64,000 nt of DNA from Episyrphus balteatus (GCF_945859705.1 NC_079137.1:37755554-37819553), one strand, 5' to 3'; counted from the stretch's first letter, positions 31,354 to 44,078 are shown. Translations and numbers: made by a program. The notes: generated by a model not told the origin, from the sequence alone.

Positions 31354-33279
31354 AACCATAGGGGAAGATTACCCACCAACTACTTTATCCTTTAACAAAA
31401 ATGCATGCGAGACAATGATAAGAGTTTTCAATTCAATGGAATGTGGTTCATTCAACATGATGTCATGTTAACAACTTTGTATCCTTGACTTTGGTTTTCC
31501 ATCTCTCTTACTCTTACCTACTACAGCCTGGTGGATGAGAAGAGTGTGTCAAAAGATGTTTATGTAATTTCTTTGACTCGCTTTTCGCTTATAGAATAAT
31601 ATTCTCTATTCTCCCTACAATGACGACACGATAAGAAAAACCAAAAAGAAGACAATGTTCACTTCTTGTCCGTTAAAAGACCCCAGGAACGGATATCCTG
31701 GTAGGAAAATATAACAAAAATAAAAAAAAAATTACGTACAAATAACCAAAAAAAAAAAACAGTGTTTATTCTTAAAATGTTGCAGATGATGAGGAAAATC
31801 CTTGAAGTTTACTTTAGTTTTTGCAGTAATCCTAGTTGTATTTTTTTTTCTTCTTAGTGGTTAACAGTTGTTGGGTTTCGCCATGTTCATGTCAATGAAA
31901 GACGACTACAACGACTATACTACGACACGACAATGATGTCGACGACAACCAAAGTGCACTGAATTGTAAGGATATTCACTGTTAGTCTTTTTTTTTTTTT
32001 CTATATTCATTTTGCAAAAGTTAAAGTCATTTCGGAGGGATCTGTTTGAGTTTTGTAGGTCGGTAGCGTCAGCCCAGCCCAACAAGGACATGCTATTTAG
32101 TTTACCAAGAAAAGAAAGAGTTTATTGGAGTACGTGTCGGCAAAAAGTGGAATATTTTCCGCAAAATTAGTTTTATTCCGGCGGAACTGAGTATTTTACA
32201 TTTTGTCAATTTGTTCGCTCAAACACGCTATATTGTCGAAATGGAAAGGTTGAGAAAAAAAAGGATGTTTGAAGCAACTTGGAAGAATGGAATAATTTAT
32301 GAACATAGTAGACCCTTTAATCGTCCTGGATGCAGGGTGGAAAAATTGATTTTTTCCACCAAATTTTTACCTACGCATATTTTTTTAATGTATGCAGTTC
32401 TCTTAGGAAACACTAAGGGTTGAACAAAAAAAAAAAAAAATGAACTTCTTGGGATTATGTATGCCATTCACATTCTGTCATTTAAATTGAAGAGAATAAA
32501 AACAAGCGTCACTCTGAGAGTTAGCATCAATTTCTATATAGATTTTTTTTCTACTAAGAACCAAAACAATGTGAGGTAGTAAGATTTTACCCTCGACTCA
32601 AAGTTTTTTTTAATTTTTCACACAAATAGAACCACATTGGTTTATACCTAACACGCATACACAGAGAAAAGTCTTATGAATTTTTCAGAATCTTACCAAA
32701 AACGATTTACATTTAAGAACCCTTAAACCTTCATAGAACGATGAAAAACATACTATTTGTGAGAAGATTGAAAGAATGAATGAATGCTGGAGGTTTTTCT
32801 TTATTAATTTTAAGTGGAAAACAAGGAATGCGTCTCTTAACGCAAGAAGCAGAAAATTTAATTTTATTTACTGTTTACTTGGAACTGAGTGTGAGTGACC
32901 TAGAAAAAAATTGTTTAAGGAGCGTAGAAGTGTGATAGAATGAACAAGTTAAAGTACTTTAATGTATATGTATAGTTCTAAATAATTTATTTCTTCTCTT
33001 TAAAAAACGATAATACAACAAAAATTAAAATTGCGTTTAATTAAAGTAACAGTGTAAAATATTTTTAGTTGCTCCCCCAGGGTCTGAAAAAATTTCATCG
33101 ACTCTTTTAATGTCCAAAATGGTTTTAGAGAAGGCGCACTGTCATGAGAAGTATAATTTAGAACTCTTAACTCTTGAACATATTCAGAGCTATGGCTAAT
33201 AAGGAGTGGCTGGAACGGTCTCCCTTTCTTGAAGTTATAAAATAACCTTGCTCTCCATCTCCAGGTTGGGGAATCTTGG

Positions 33280-33452
33280 AATTGGAATAACTGCCAACGG
33301 TGGTAAGGTTTTGGTTTAGCACTGGTGCAAGGTCCACATATGTAAAAATAGCCACATCCATGCTTGAACCGAAGTTGACCCGCAGCTAATCCGCAGAAAT
33401 CGGTGGGTTAAATTTCTGATCTGAGGCTGAACCACGTTTGTACAACTGGCCC
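33280..33452. mobile_element. MITE of the GGRCCAGTTGTACAAA family, truncated
   Basis: The right part (CTAATCCGC-GAAATCGG, GAGGCTGAACCACGTTTGT, ACAACTGGCCC) matches the complete element at 43866-44075. The left terminal repeat is absent. Confidence 0.65.
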
Positions 33453-33830
33453 TTAGCGGATGCCCTCAACTAGAAATACGAATACAGGCCCACGAGTTTA
33501 AACTGCGTCAACGAATGCTTCACTATGATCCGCTTCAAGGCTAAATTCCCCAAAGTAAGCCTGAAAATTGCACGCCCCTAAAATGTCAAAAATCGATGTC
33601 AAAGTGGACAAAAATTCGATAAAAAATAGTATTTTGGAACTAATGAATGTTTATTTTGTTCTTAACAAGTAAAAACACTGAAATTGGATGAAAATTGATG
33701 AAGCTGGAATTTTTGCAGTATGTACCTAGCTAAATAATGAGTTGGTTTTAGTGACTCATTAAACCGTTTTTTGCGTTCGCTTCTCGTAAATGACTTCACC
33801 GATTACTTTATGGAAGCGTTTAACAAGTTG
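33453..33830. other. Spacer, no gene seen
   Basis: Nothing recognisable. Confidence 0.35.
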
Positions 33831-34869
33831 CTCAAGTAGCACAAAAGTCTAAAATACACCAAAATATTTGGTGTATTTTTTGCACTTCCGTGATATCCAT
33901 TTTGAATATAAAAAATACACCATTTTCTCGTACATAATAAACTCCGGTGGTTAAAAAAATATACCGATTTTGGTGTATAAATGGCGCTAGTGGTATATTA
34001 AATGATCTGGTTTTTTGGTGAAAATTATCCCTTTGAAATTGAAAAATACACAATAAATCTATGGATAAAATACACCATTTAAATTATTCTGATTTAAAAT
34101 TTGAGCCAAAGTTTATTTTTTACCTCAAACAGTTTGATGAATTCTAATTCACACCATTTGTAATGAAATAAATGAAAATGAATTTTTATTCACTTTCATA
34201 ATATTGCCATAAGAAACTAATGGTTAAATATGAATTTGTTTGCCAAATTTTAAAACGAAACACATTCTGTCTACTAATTTTAGATACTACCCCCTCTAAA
34301 AATCGAGCGACTCAAAAATGTCAGTGAATTAATGATTTTTTTTTTCGATTTTAAAGATCAGATTTTCAAAAATTATAACTTTTTTGCTGTTCTTACATTT
34401 TTTTAGAAGAGTTCTTTTGTAATATAATATACCGAATCGAAAAAACCAAGAATGCGGGATAATTAGGTCGATAAATATACTATTATAGTAAAATAATTAA
34501 TCGCTGTCTTCTTTTTTTAAATGGCGGCCATTGAAAAATATGGCGTCTCCCACTTATGCATTCTGGTGAATTTTATGTCCACAGGGTGTACTTCCTAGAC
34601 CAAAGAGAGTGTACAAAATATACCGTTTTGGTTGATTTCAGAATCGAATAATTTTATGCACCATTAATGGTATATTATAAAAACAACTGAAAATAGGTGT
34701 ATTTTTTGCACTGAATCTTAAAAAAATGTTTAAATTTTTTACAGAAAAGACAGTGGTATAATTTTTATACCAATAATTTTGAGAAACACACCATATTTTT
34801 TCAGTTTCCTCAATTTTACACCAAAATTAATGAATTTACACCAATTTATACACCAGTGTGCTACTTGAG
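33831..34869. mobile_element. Inverted-repeat element with CTCAAGTAGCACA ends, 1.04 kb
   Basis: CTCAAGTAGCACA at the left is inverted at the right as TGTGCTACTTGAG. The subterminal regions are full of a short motif, (G)GTGTATTTTTTGCACT and AATACACCA, in both orientations. No transposase and no clear target duplication, so the superfamily is unknown. Confidence 0.6.
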
Positions 34870-35303
34870 TGAATATTTGACATAAAATTTTCAAAAACCC
34901 ATTGTTGGATTTTTGTGAAAAACTTCAATTCTTTGAAAATGGGTGGATGAATTTTTTGAATATTTATAATCATGCTCAATAAAAATTTGTTAAGAATGGC
35001 TTTCCAATTTTTTTTTGCTGTAGCGCTTACACAGAGATGCATAATTTGTTTTCTTCATACCTACACAAAAAACCTTAAATCATAAAAATTAAATACATAC
35101 AAAATTTGCTTTGATGATGTCGTGCTATGCAATTAAGAGTTTTTTTTTTTTTTTGACGTGATAACGTCTTATAAATCGATGAACCATGGCAGCCACCACA
35201 AAAAAGTGACGCCATTTTCTAACGTTACACTCTCACACTTTCGCAGTGCGGCAAAAAATTTCAATTCAAAATTAAAAATAAACTATTATAGATACAAAAA
35301 TCT
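34870..35303. other. Spacer, no gene seen
   Basis: AT-rich, with a 14-T run near 35140. Nothing coding. Confidence 0.35.
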
Positions 35304-35311
35304 TCTATAGC

Positions 35312-36209
35312 CAGGGGCGTACACTCCCTTGGGGCAAGCGGGGCGTTGCCCCGGGGCCCCTGACCGACCCCAGAGCCCCCACTGGAGACAATGCAGAGAA
35401 GAAAACTGTTAGCATAAATTGAGTTACGAAATAACCAGGGAGACAAATTATGTCATTCAGTTTAATGTATAATGCATTGGTAGCCACACAATATATGTAT
35501 ATTGATTTTAAAAAAAGTTTACCCCAGGGGCCCCAAAAAAATAAACTGCTTATTTAAAAGAAAAATTATAATTTTATCTTAGGGCACCAAAAAATATTAC
35601 TTGAAAAATCTTTGCCACCACAAATAATACAAAAATATTATTTGAGGATCCTCAAAAGTGGTCCCAACATAAATACATCAGGGCCCAAAATAAAAACATT
35701 ACGTTATTGGTGGCATTCCGAATATTACTTCAGAACAAAGGCCCCAATACTTATTAATTCTTGGCTCCAAAAAAATTATATTATATTTAAGGGGCCTCTA
35801 AGCACTTAATTTTGAGGCTCTAAAAATAATTTTTCAGAGGCCCCAAAATAAAAAAAATATGTGCAATGATGGAAAATAAAATATGTATTTATTACTTCAA
35901 AACAGAGGCCCCAAGAACTATCAATTCTTAGCTAAAAAATTTTTATTTTAGGGGTCTCTAAATATTTAATTTTGTGGGCCCCTAGTACAAGTGCTTACTA
36001 CTTTTATGAGAGACATTTTAAGTAAGTATAGCAAAGTACATTACGAACATATTAAAACATTAAAATAAACCTAAAAATAAATAAGCCATACAAAAAAAAA
36101 CGTATGGCGTATACGTAATTTTTTTTGTAACTAAGGGGCCCCCAAATATCAAAGGGGCCCCAAAATTTAGTCTTACCCCGGGGCCCCGGCGACTCAACGT
36201 ACGCCACTG
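35312..36209. mobile_element. hAT-like MITE, 898 bp (copy 2)
   Basis: Starts CAGGGGCGTAC and ends GTACGCCACTG. TCTATAGC is duplicated on both sides (35304-35311 and 36210-36217), a perfect 8-bp target duplication. The subterminal GGGGCAAGCGGGGCG and CCCCGGGGCCCC blocks and inner GGCCCCAAAA repeats match copy 1 at 11202-11638, which is about half as long. No coding frame. Confidence 0.9.
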
Positions 36210-36217
36210 TCTATAGC

Positions 36218-37294
36218 TTATTTAAAAGATAATAAACTAAAGCTCAATCAAAATGAAGGATTTTTAAAAATTCCATCATTTAATAGGGTAAATAGGGGTA
36301 AAACGGAAAGATGAAATTTGGGCTACAATCTAAACGCAAAGTCGTAGAGAATTGGATTTTTTTACTATAGATAGATGAGATTAATTTAAGAATAACTGCA
36401 TTTAAGAAAAAATTCTAAAAAAAATTGAAACTAAGCTATAACGTTTTGTTTGAACGTTGAACAAGTGTTATGGCAATGACAAAATGATGATTTTAGGTGA
36501 AGGAAATTTTTTTTGACAATTATAAAGATGCCAGATGAAAGATGAGAAAAAAAAATTAGGCGTCTGATACTGATTTTTTTTCTACACTCTCGAAAAATGA
36601 ATTTTTGAAAAACACCTTGTTTTTTAGGAATATTTTTGGGAATTTTTGATTTTTAGCTTTTTTTTGGAGCGTTCAAAAAATCTTACGCTTATACTGCCCA
36701 TAATTTCGTAAAGGCTCTAACTACAAAATTTTTTTGCATATTTGGAGTTAGGGCATTGTCTCTGATTTATCCTCATTTATGTTTTTAGCCTAGGTCTTCA
36801 AATACGTCAGAAAATTCAAAATGAACTTTTGATTTTTTTCATTTTTATATGAAATTTGCGATATTACATTTACTGTTTCCCTCTATAACTCAGAACAAAG
36901 AAAAGTGTAGTTAGGGCCTTTACGAGATTATGGGCAGTGTAGGACATATAGGTTTTGACCATATGCATACATGTGCAAAAAATTAGAATCGTTTAGTGAG
37001 TTTTGACTTTTGACTGAATAACGGAATAAACAAGTTTTTTTTACAAAATTTTAGAATTCAACAGATTATAACTTTTGACCAAGAGCAGATATAAATTTTA
37101 TTAAACTTTAATGAGCATCCTGATACAATTACCTTTCATTTGGTATATCACACATAACGGTAGACTAACTACAAGCTACACAATGTTAAATCAAGAAACT
37201 TGCAAAAAACCTTAAAACACCAGATCTGTAGTTGCCCCCGAACAGCCACCAGTGTGGAAAGTACCGTAATCTCAGTCTGGAAATTCGACTTGGT
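36218..37294. other. AT-rich DNA, no gene recognised
   Basis: Contains dispersed-repeat-like text such as GGGTAAATAGGGGTAAAACGG near 36284, and mirrored phrases (ATAATTTCGTAAAGGCTCTAACTACA near 36700 with an inverted counterpart near 36914). No protein-like frame. Confidence 0.35.
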
Positions 37295-37870
37295 TGACTT
37301 TAAAAAATTCTAACTTCTCTTGTAGGCATCTTTGAAATTAGATTGATACTTCATATGAAAGGTGAAATAATAAGCTTTAACATTATATATATTTTTTATA
37401 GGTTGTCAAACAAAAAAAAAATTGATTCCATAGCCTGAGAACATAAAAATAAATGTTTTTTTTTGCTTTTTTTTAATGAAATTTGATCGAGTTCAAAAAA
37501 TTCTAGCTCTTTTCGTAGATGTCTCATAGACTTGATCCATATATATATTTTGAGCTAAGACAATAAGCTTTCATATGGTATACAATTTTTTATAGATTGT
37601 TGGGGGAAAAAATGGAATTACTGACATGAGAAGATAAAAATTCATGTTTTTTTTTGCTTTTTTTGATGAAAATGATTGTTTTCAATAAATTTTATACTTT
37701 TTGCGCATTGTAAAAATTTAAAAATGGTTTAATTCTTAAGAAAAAATACTTGGCTTTTAAATTGCATAATTTTTTTTGTAAGCTTTTAAAATAAAAAAAT
37801 TAATATAATGAGAAAATAAAAAATGTATTTTTTTAGCTTTTTCTTGTAAATTATGATTGTTTGAAAAAAG
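37295..37870. repeat. Degenerate tandem repeat, ~185-bp unit
   Basis: Three units recur with AAAAAATTCTA-CT, AATAAGCTTT, GAGAA-ATAAAAA and a T-rich block with TGCTTTTTT (at about 37464, 37655, 37836; spacing 190 and 181). Confidence 0.6.
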
Positions 37871-38164
37871 TAAACGCTTCAATTGACTCATTTTAAACAA
37901 AAGCACACAACCTGTTTTCGTTATCACGTAAAATCATCGTCCGTTAACCGGCTTTACAGACAACCTCTTTTTTACAACATAAAGCTTAAGATTATGTGCT
38001 AAAATGTTTAAAAAATTTTCTTATAGGAATTAATAATTTTTTGCTGCAAATCTTGTATTTTAAATATCTCCTAAGCGTAGGGTATAATATAAAACAACAA
38101 CTTTTATTGTATGTAACGAACTCGAAGTGGAAAAACGACACAAGTATCTACGAATTTTTGAAAA

Positions 38165-38620
38165 AAAGTAATTTTTGCGGATTTTAGAGGATTTTGAAAT
38201 TTTTGTAATAATTTAATAGTAATTTTTGTACTAAGGGTGGGCTAACAAAAGAAAAATGATATCATTTGTTGGAATTGCTATAGTTAATTGAGAAAAAGTG
38301 TAAAAAGGCCAATTTTTACACTGAAAAAACAAATTTTGATTTTTTAGAGGTTGATGGTAATTTGAAAAAAAGCTTTTTTGTCATATTATTTTTAACTAAG
38401 GGTTCACTAACGAAAAAAAGTGACGTAATTTGTTCGAATTACTATGATTAGTTGAGAAAAAGTGTAAAAAAGGCAAAAGTTTTCTAAATTATAAATTAAA
38501 AAGGTCACTGTGGTGTATGCGTACTATTTTTTTTTGGGTGAAGAAAAAACAATATGCTGCTAAAATTTTTAAACTAAGGGTAGGATAGCATAAATAAAAG
38601 TTGGGCTATCCTGAGCTTAC
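38165..38620. repeat. Degenerate tandem repeat, ~170-bp unit
   Basis: ACTAAGGGT is followed by GAATT-CTAT--TTA and TTGAGAAAAAGTGTAAAAA. This order occurs at about 38230 and 38395, and a third start is near 38574. Confidence 0.6.
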
Positions 38621-41016
38621 CTTGGGTAAACAAAACCACGATTTTAAACAAACGATTTTCTCACAGGAAAAAAGAAATCATCATTTTTTTTTTGTTTCCT
38701 GCTCCTCTTTGTAGTTAGTTTTGACAAACGACAAACAAAACCCTTCAAATAAGAATAAAAAAATTTTTCAGTTTTTTAAATTTAATATTTAATGCTTTTG
38801 ATAACCTACTTGATTATAATTATTTCTTTTCAAACCCCTCCCTATTTTCCTTATGCTCGTACTGTTCACCATATTAAGGGTACATTAATGAATTTAGTGC
38901 GCGCTTATTATAAAAAAAGCCAGGTTTCAACAGAATAAGGGTGTGCCGCAAAAATTTTTCCAAATATGTAATGTATCCAGAGCCCAATACAATCTCCAAA
39001 AGCTAATTCGCCGGTAGTGATCCCTTAAAGTTGACGAAAATATTTAGCGAATAATTTTACCTATTTTAGAAAATACATCAGACGCACACTAACCACTACT
39101 CTTTCCCATGAGGACTCTGGATTTTTGAAATTCTGCGTTGATTTTAATCATGAAAATTAGTTTTCTGACATTCTTGGTATTGAATTTCTTATCTTTCTTG
39201 GGCTTCTATCGATTTTGAAAACAAATACCTTCCAATAAAGAGCACAAAGAAAATTTTGTTATGCTTTTTTAACGGTTCAAATCTCAGTGATTATTATTTT
39301 AGTTTTAGGTAAATTAGATAAAATGACTTGACTCCATGCTTATCTCCATGTAAAAGAATACCAAGACCAAATTAAAATGTTGTTTGCTCCGAATCTCCGA
39401 ATACCCTTCCAGCAAAAGCCAATATCGCTTTGTCTTTCTTTTCAGAAAATCTCTATGAGGCTATAACTTCTCAATCGAAAACCCAGCCATGAACTTTTCC
39501 ATCTATTCCCAAGGCTATTGTCTTCTAAAACCAAACATCAGCATCCTTGTCGATTGAATATTTATTTCTCCCTCTTTTGTTTGTTTATATTAGAATTATA
39601 AGGCTAACAAAAGGATGGGACAGAGGGTGGGTGAGTATAGTGGCGGTCCAGGCGTGCCAAACTTGGAAATTCATTCATTATTACGCCAATTAAAATGGCA
39701 AAGACTAAGGAGGACCGAATTTTTGCACATTAAGAAGCCAACAACTTGAATTACCGGAAACTTGTTAGAGCAGCGTCAGACAATGAATAGCGAACATACA
39801 CACACAGAAGGCGAGATCTTTTTTTTTCCGGGAGACATGAGGAAAAAAAGGAAAATTCATGCTCTATGTTTTGCCTATTTCAATATTTGCCTTTTTTGTA
39901 GCGTTTTTTTTTCGAAAAAATCCAGTGTTATGTCCTTTTTTTGCTCTGTGCTTCGCTGTTTTCAGGCAGATATCCTTGAACATTTTCAAACATACCGACA
40001 ATGATGTTGAATGAAATCTAGAATCTCCAGAATATATCTAGATGAATTTCTATTCTATTCACTGCCGGACGACGACGACACACGACACTGCAACGAGCGA
40101 GTGGTTTGTGTCCTGTTTTCTCTAATCTTTTCAAATATTTTTTTTTTCAACTGTTTTTTCAACTTTTGTTTTTTTTTTTTTGCGTATTGAAATGTATTTT
40201 CCGCCACCGCTACAGCAGGACTATCCACATTGCACCCACTCGAACATTGTAGCCATATATATCGTCATCCTGCTGGAGCATCGTGATCAATGGTTCAGTT
40301 GCATGTTTACAAAATGAGTGAAAACTCTTTCGGATGCATGCATCATCATCATACAGAATGTATTGCATGCGAAGGACACACAATGACACAATACTACACA
40401 TTGAAGGTCAAAATAGAGAAAAAAAAACTGCGTAAGAGAAACTCGAGATATTGGAATGTATTTTGTTTTTTTCGGTTTGGTTTTTGGTTCGTCGTCATCG
40501 TGTCGGATTGGCGTCTGAATTTGGTTTGGATTTCATTAAGATGCAAGGATGTGCTGCGCCAGATATAGACAGAATATTTGCATATCTTTTATTATTCCAA
40601 CATGGGAATGACAGCAATCAAAGGAATGGGTTTAAAGGTATGGACTATCTATCAAATTCAGCGATGTTATGCATTGTTAGGAAAAAAAAATACACCCTTT
40701 CGGGATTTTTGACCAATCATCATGGGATACAAGGATTTTAAAATCAAACGAAAAATTGATAGAAAACTACATCAAACTTCAGAGATGATTGTTTTTAAAA
40801 ATGCGTCGATGATTTTTTTGGAAATTTTGCAAACATAAAAAAAAAAATATGTTATCCACAAATTTTTAAATCCATAGCACTTTTTAGATACATATGTAGA
40901 TAAAAATAAATCTGAAAATTCTGAACAGACTTGCACTTTTTTTAAATTTTTACTGACAACTACATACTGTCAAATATATTAAAATTATGTATCCATAAAT
41001 GCCATATTAACTTTTT
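38621..41016. other. No gene recognised
   Basis: Single-copy-looking DNA. About 40055-40110 has CGACGACGACACACGACAC, and 40200-40420 is less AT-rich with CATCATCATC. Frames of 80-96 codons occur but resemble nothing known. Confidence 0.35.
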
Positions 41017-41678
41017 ACTTGCTCTATAGGGCAAGTATTGGTTTCGTGTAGAAAAAAAATTTTGAGGTTTTAATCAAAACCAACATTACGATGATGGAGA
41101 AGATGCAAAGATTCGTCATGCCGTCCGTCGGTCTGTGCGTGTGTGCGTCTGTTCGTCCTTCTGTACATCGAGCTAGGGCCTAAACGGAATAATGGATTTG
41201 CTTGAAACTTGGTACCCCTTTTTTTATCTTTTTAATATCTCCTTTTTAACACATATCTCCCATAACGTTTTCGAGGTATTGCAATTTTTTCGAAAACGGA
41301 TCTAACGATTTTGATTAAATTTGGTATACGTAATAGACTTATTAATTCTAACAAAACTGCGTTTTTAGTTTTTCTCAAAAAATGCGGAGAACGGAAATAT
41401 GGCGTTGCCGTTTTTCAAAAATTGACATATTTTTTAAGTTCATATATTTCATCAAAGCATAAGTCAATTTTATTAAAAATTTACAGACATCATTTTGAAG
41501 TATAAAAGGTAAATAAAAATATTTTTAAAAACATTTTTGAAAAAAAAAAAATTTAATTTAATTCTTAAATTTTCGCTTTTTTTTCTCGACACTAAACAAA
41601 ATCTTAAATTTCCAATAGATATTTAAGATAAAGATATTGTGAGCTACAAGAGCAAGTACGTGCGACCCAGTCGTGCAT
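41017..41678 (+). mobile_element. Helentron/DINE-like element, copy a
   Basis: Begins ACTTGCTCTATAGGGCAAGT and ends with AGAGCAAGTACGTGCGACCC then AGTCGTGCA. ACTTGCTCT at the start is inverted as AGAGCAAGT near the end, followed by an imperfect hairpin (GTGCGAC/GTCGTGC). A GTCYG-type microsatellite (CGTCCGTCGGTCTGTGCG) is inside. This layout (subterminal inverted repeats, 3' hairpin, GTCY repeat, T-rich target) is that described for DINE-1/Helentron-associated elements. Non-coding. Confidence 0.7.
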
Positions 41679-42366
41679 TTTATTTAATTTGTTAAGCAAA
41701 AAGGATTTTTTCTTGCCCAACGAAAATTTGTTATCAAAAAGTGTTACACATACGCCACAGTGTTCATAATTATACATTGAAAATTGATAATAAATTTATT
41801 CCCATGGAAAAGAAATGAAAATAATTGAGTTTTGTTGAGTGTTATCTGCTTTTTCTTTAAAGTTTACAATAATTATGGATGTGCTTTCCAGGTAAAAACT
41901 ACAAGAAAAGTAAAACTATGGTGTGTTGGTCTAATATCTACTTTGTCAGTAAAAAAAAAAAACAATATTCAACTTTATAATTTATCGGCACGTGAATAAT
42001 GCCAAATTGCCAATTTCATTTAAATGACTGCATTTAAAGTCAAGTTTTGAGTTTGGCGATACTCAGGTAAAAAATGCTTTGAGTGTCAAAGCTTTAAAGT
42101 TAAAGTTTATAAAAGATTTCAATTTAATTTCGAAATAAATTTCATAAGAGAATTTAAAAAAAAAAAAACATTCGTTGTCTGTAAATACGCTTTACGGACG
42201 ATTTTCCGTGATAACGTCATAAAAAAAAAAATAAAAAATAATTTAATTATTTGTAAGGAAAAACAAAAGTATTGGGCTGTCTTGCGATTCGAACCTTGGA
42301 TTTGTTGCAAAAGACAAAACCAAAAATCTTTTAAAATATATTTGATCTTAAAGAAAATATGCCATT
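41679..42366. other. AT-rich spacer
   Basis: No gene. TTGCGATTCGAACCTTGG near 42282 looks like an inverse B box, but no A box accompanies it. Confidence 0.35.
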
Positions 42367-42368
42367 TA

Positions 42369-42798
42369 CACAGAGAAAAATAGACCACATAAAATAGAAC
42401 AAAAACAATAAGATTTCTCTATGGTTTTCATCCAAGAAGGAAACCTTATTAAAACAATCGGGTTTTCCTTATTGTTTTAAAATCTGCAAAAAAATAAAAA
42501 AAACCATGACCAGACTGGGAATCGAACTGGAGACTTCAAATCATTAGTCGCCCACCTTACCACCTGAACCAACCTGCCATGAAAATATTGATCGCGATTT
42601 TTGTTCTAGTGCTAAGTTGCAAAAAAAATCAACTTTTCAGTCAAATTTTAATAAGATTTTCTCTATAAAAATAATAAGAAATCTCCTTAAAAAAACCTTA
42701 TTAATCGTTGATTTTAATAAGATTTCCTTATGAAATGTATGGACGGTAAGGCAATATGGCAATCTGTTAGTTTTTAGCGGGTCATATTTTTCTCTGTG
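42369..42798 (-). mobile_element. TA-flanked MITE with tRNA-like core, 430 bp
   Basis: The ends are CACAGAGAAAAATA and TATTTTTCTCTGTG (14-bp TIR), each flanked by TA (42367-42368 and 42799-42800), as in Tc1/mariner-type MITEs. In the middle, the minus strand carries a tRNA-like sequence (42510-42580). AATAAG/CTTATT-rich inverted segments lie on both sides of it. Confidence 0.8.
42510..42580 (-). pseudogene. tRNA-like sequence inside the MITE
   Basis: The minus strand reads GCAGGTTGGTTCAGGTGG, then GTGGGCGACTAATGATTTG, then CCAGTTCGATTCCCAG. The A box (TGGTTCAGGTGG, 42560-42571) and B box (AGTTCGATTCC, 42518-42528) are close to consensus and 31 bp apart. The anticodon arm is distorted, so I give no amino acid. 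It is probably a polymerase III promoter-bearing relic and not a tRNA gene. Confidence 0.6.
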
Positions 42799-42800
42799 TA

Positions 42801-43378
42801 GTTTCTTGTAAAGCAATGAATTTTTAGAAAAAAAAATTATTAAAAATCGTTGAAAACGTTTTATTTTTCTAATAAGTATAAATTTAAACTTCAAATTTTT
42901 TTTGCAAAAAAAAAATTATATATATAGATACCTATCATTTAAAAAATCAATTTTCAATCTAAATGGTAGTGCACAGGCAAGAAACCTTAACAGTATAACT
43001 TTATTTACAGGATTTATCGAAAACCAATTTAGGCCATTTCGACTTCCCTACCAAAGAATTCAGAAATTTGATGATTTTTTGAACTAGTCAAAATCATAAA
43101 CTTAGCATTTTTTTAAAATAATAATCACAAAAACTGTAACTAATTTTGTTTTTATTTTTGCATTGATTAAGTTCTGTTTGTAAGTTCTTATTGATTAAGT
43201 TCTGACTTGACAAATTTTTCAAATGACTTTCACAAAATTGGGTTGAAATCGGCTAACGCAATAAACAATAAATTGTTGAGCAAATTTGTCGTTTTTTGAC
43301 TATCAACTATCGACTATCGCGCTAGCCGCTATCATACCTGGTTATTAAAAGAAAAATTGCCAATTATACTGACAAATT
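42801..43378. other. AT-rich spacer
   Basis: No gene. CGACTATCGCGCTAGCCGC near 43310 is the only GC-rich patch. Confidence 0.35.
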
Positions 43379-43806
43379 CCCGATTAAAAATGGAACTCCG
43401 CCGCGCTACAACCGCACGGCTTTTTGAGAACCGCATCATAATCAAATAATTCTATTCCGCCGCACCACCAACAACGCACCAGAACTGCATCATGATCAAA
43501 AATTCTATTCTCGTACTCATACAAATGTTTGAGTCGTCTTCGAAATTATTTTGACTTACCTAAACAACAAACTGCCAGTTCGTACAAATGAGTGGTTAAG
43601 ACATTGGATTGCTCATTGAAAATGCTCTGCACTCAGGTTCGAATCTTCTTCACACCGAATAGTTTTTTTTATTTTAACTTTCCATATAAAATGAAAGGGT
43701 GCGGCTGTGGTGCGACGGTGGAGCGGTGAAATTTTTCGCCAAATATCGGCGGTGGTGCGGCGGACAAGAATGTTTTACTTTAAAAATTCAATTTCTATTT
43801 TTACTT
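43379..43806 (+). mobile_element. GTGCGG-repeat element with tRNA-like core
   Basis: Begins CCCGATTAAAAATGGAACTC and ends AATTTCTATTTTTACT, which are imperfect inverted repeats. GCCGCACCACC blocks lie near the left end and GGTGGTGCGGCGG near the right. Between them are the same segments as in the 29571-30000 copy (TCTCGTACTCATACAAATG, GAGTCGTCTTC, CTGCCAGTTC) and a tRNA-like region. About 428 bp; no protein. Confidence 0.7.
43583..43655 (+). pseudogene. tRNA-Ser(GCU)-like sequence inside the repeat
   Basis: GAGTGGTTAAGACATTGGAT, then TGCTCATTGAAAATGCTCT, then GCACTCAGGTTCGAATCTTC follows a class II tRNA: D arm, an anticodon loop with GCU, and the TGCTCTGCAC-type long variable arm of tRNA-Ser, then B box (43636-43646). 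The anticodon stem and acceptor have decayed. It shares TGGA-T-CT-ATTGAAA-TGCTC with the relic at 29716-29788, so both come from one ancestor. Confidence 0.65.
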
Positions 43807-43865
43807 TTGTTACAATCGCTTGAAATCTAATTTTTTTGCAGAAACTGCTAAGCTTCGTTCAGTAA

Positions 43866-44075
43866 GGGCCAGTTGTACAAATATTTAATCCGTGGTTCAG
43901 CAATTTTTATCTTCTGAATTCGCTGGTAGTTTTGAGTTCTAGCACAGGTTCTAGGTCAATATAGGTTGAGATAGCTAAAACCATCCTTGAACCAAAGTTG
44001 ATCCACTGCTAATCCGCCGAAATCGGCGAGTTAAATTCCTGATCCGAGGCTGAACCACGTTTGTACAACTGGTCC
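43866..44075. mobile_element. PIF/Harbinger-like MITE, 210 bp
   Basis: GGGCCAGTTGTACAAA on the left is inverted on the right as TTTGTACAACTGGTCC. TAA flanks each end (43863-43865 and 44076-44078). Subterminal GTGGTTCAGC and GCTGAACCAC are also inverted. A 3-bp TAA duplication suggests PIF/Harbinger. A truncated copy lies at 33280-33452. Confidence 0.78.
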
Positions 44076-44078
44076 TAA

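Larger units (their letters stand above)
30001..33279. other. Mostly single-copy-looking DNA, no gene recognised
   Basis: No TIR pairs or recognisable proteins, apart from the small ORF and the G run listed separately. About 31880-31950 has CGAC-rich sequence (GACGACTACAACGACTATAC). TACACAGAGAAAAG near 32659 resembles the end of the 42369 MITE family but lacks a partner. Confidence 0.35.

Noticed and set aside
40290..40741. Two overlapping plus-strand frames of 92 and 96 codons
   Set aside because: No domain, no splice context that I could support, and composition like the background.
38621..41016. Possible host exon cluster
   Set aside because: No frame longer than about 100 codons and no pair of splice sites joining frames with protein-like content could be identified by eye.
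41100..41170. GTCYG-rich runs as a possible CRISPR-like or simple satellite array
   Set aside because: They are short microsatellites in a fixed place within a dispersed element, with no spacer/repeat structure, and the DNA is eukaryotic.
42280..42310. Possible tRNA B box (inverse GGTTCGAATCGC)
   Set aside because: No A box at the right distance and no pairing arms; treated as chance or a very old relic.
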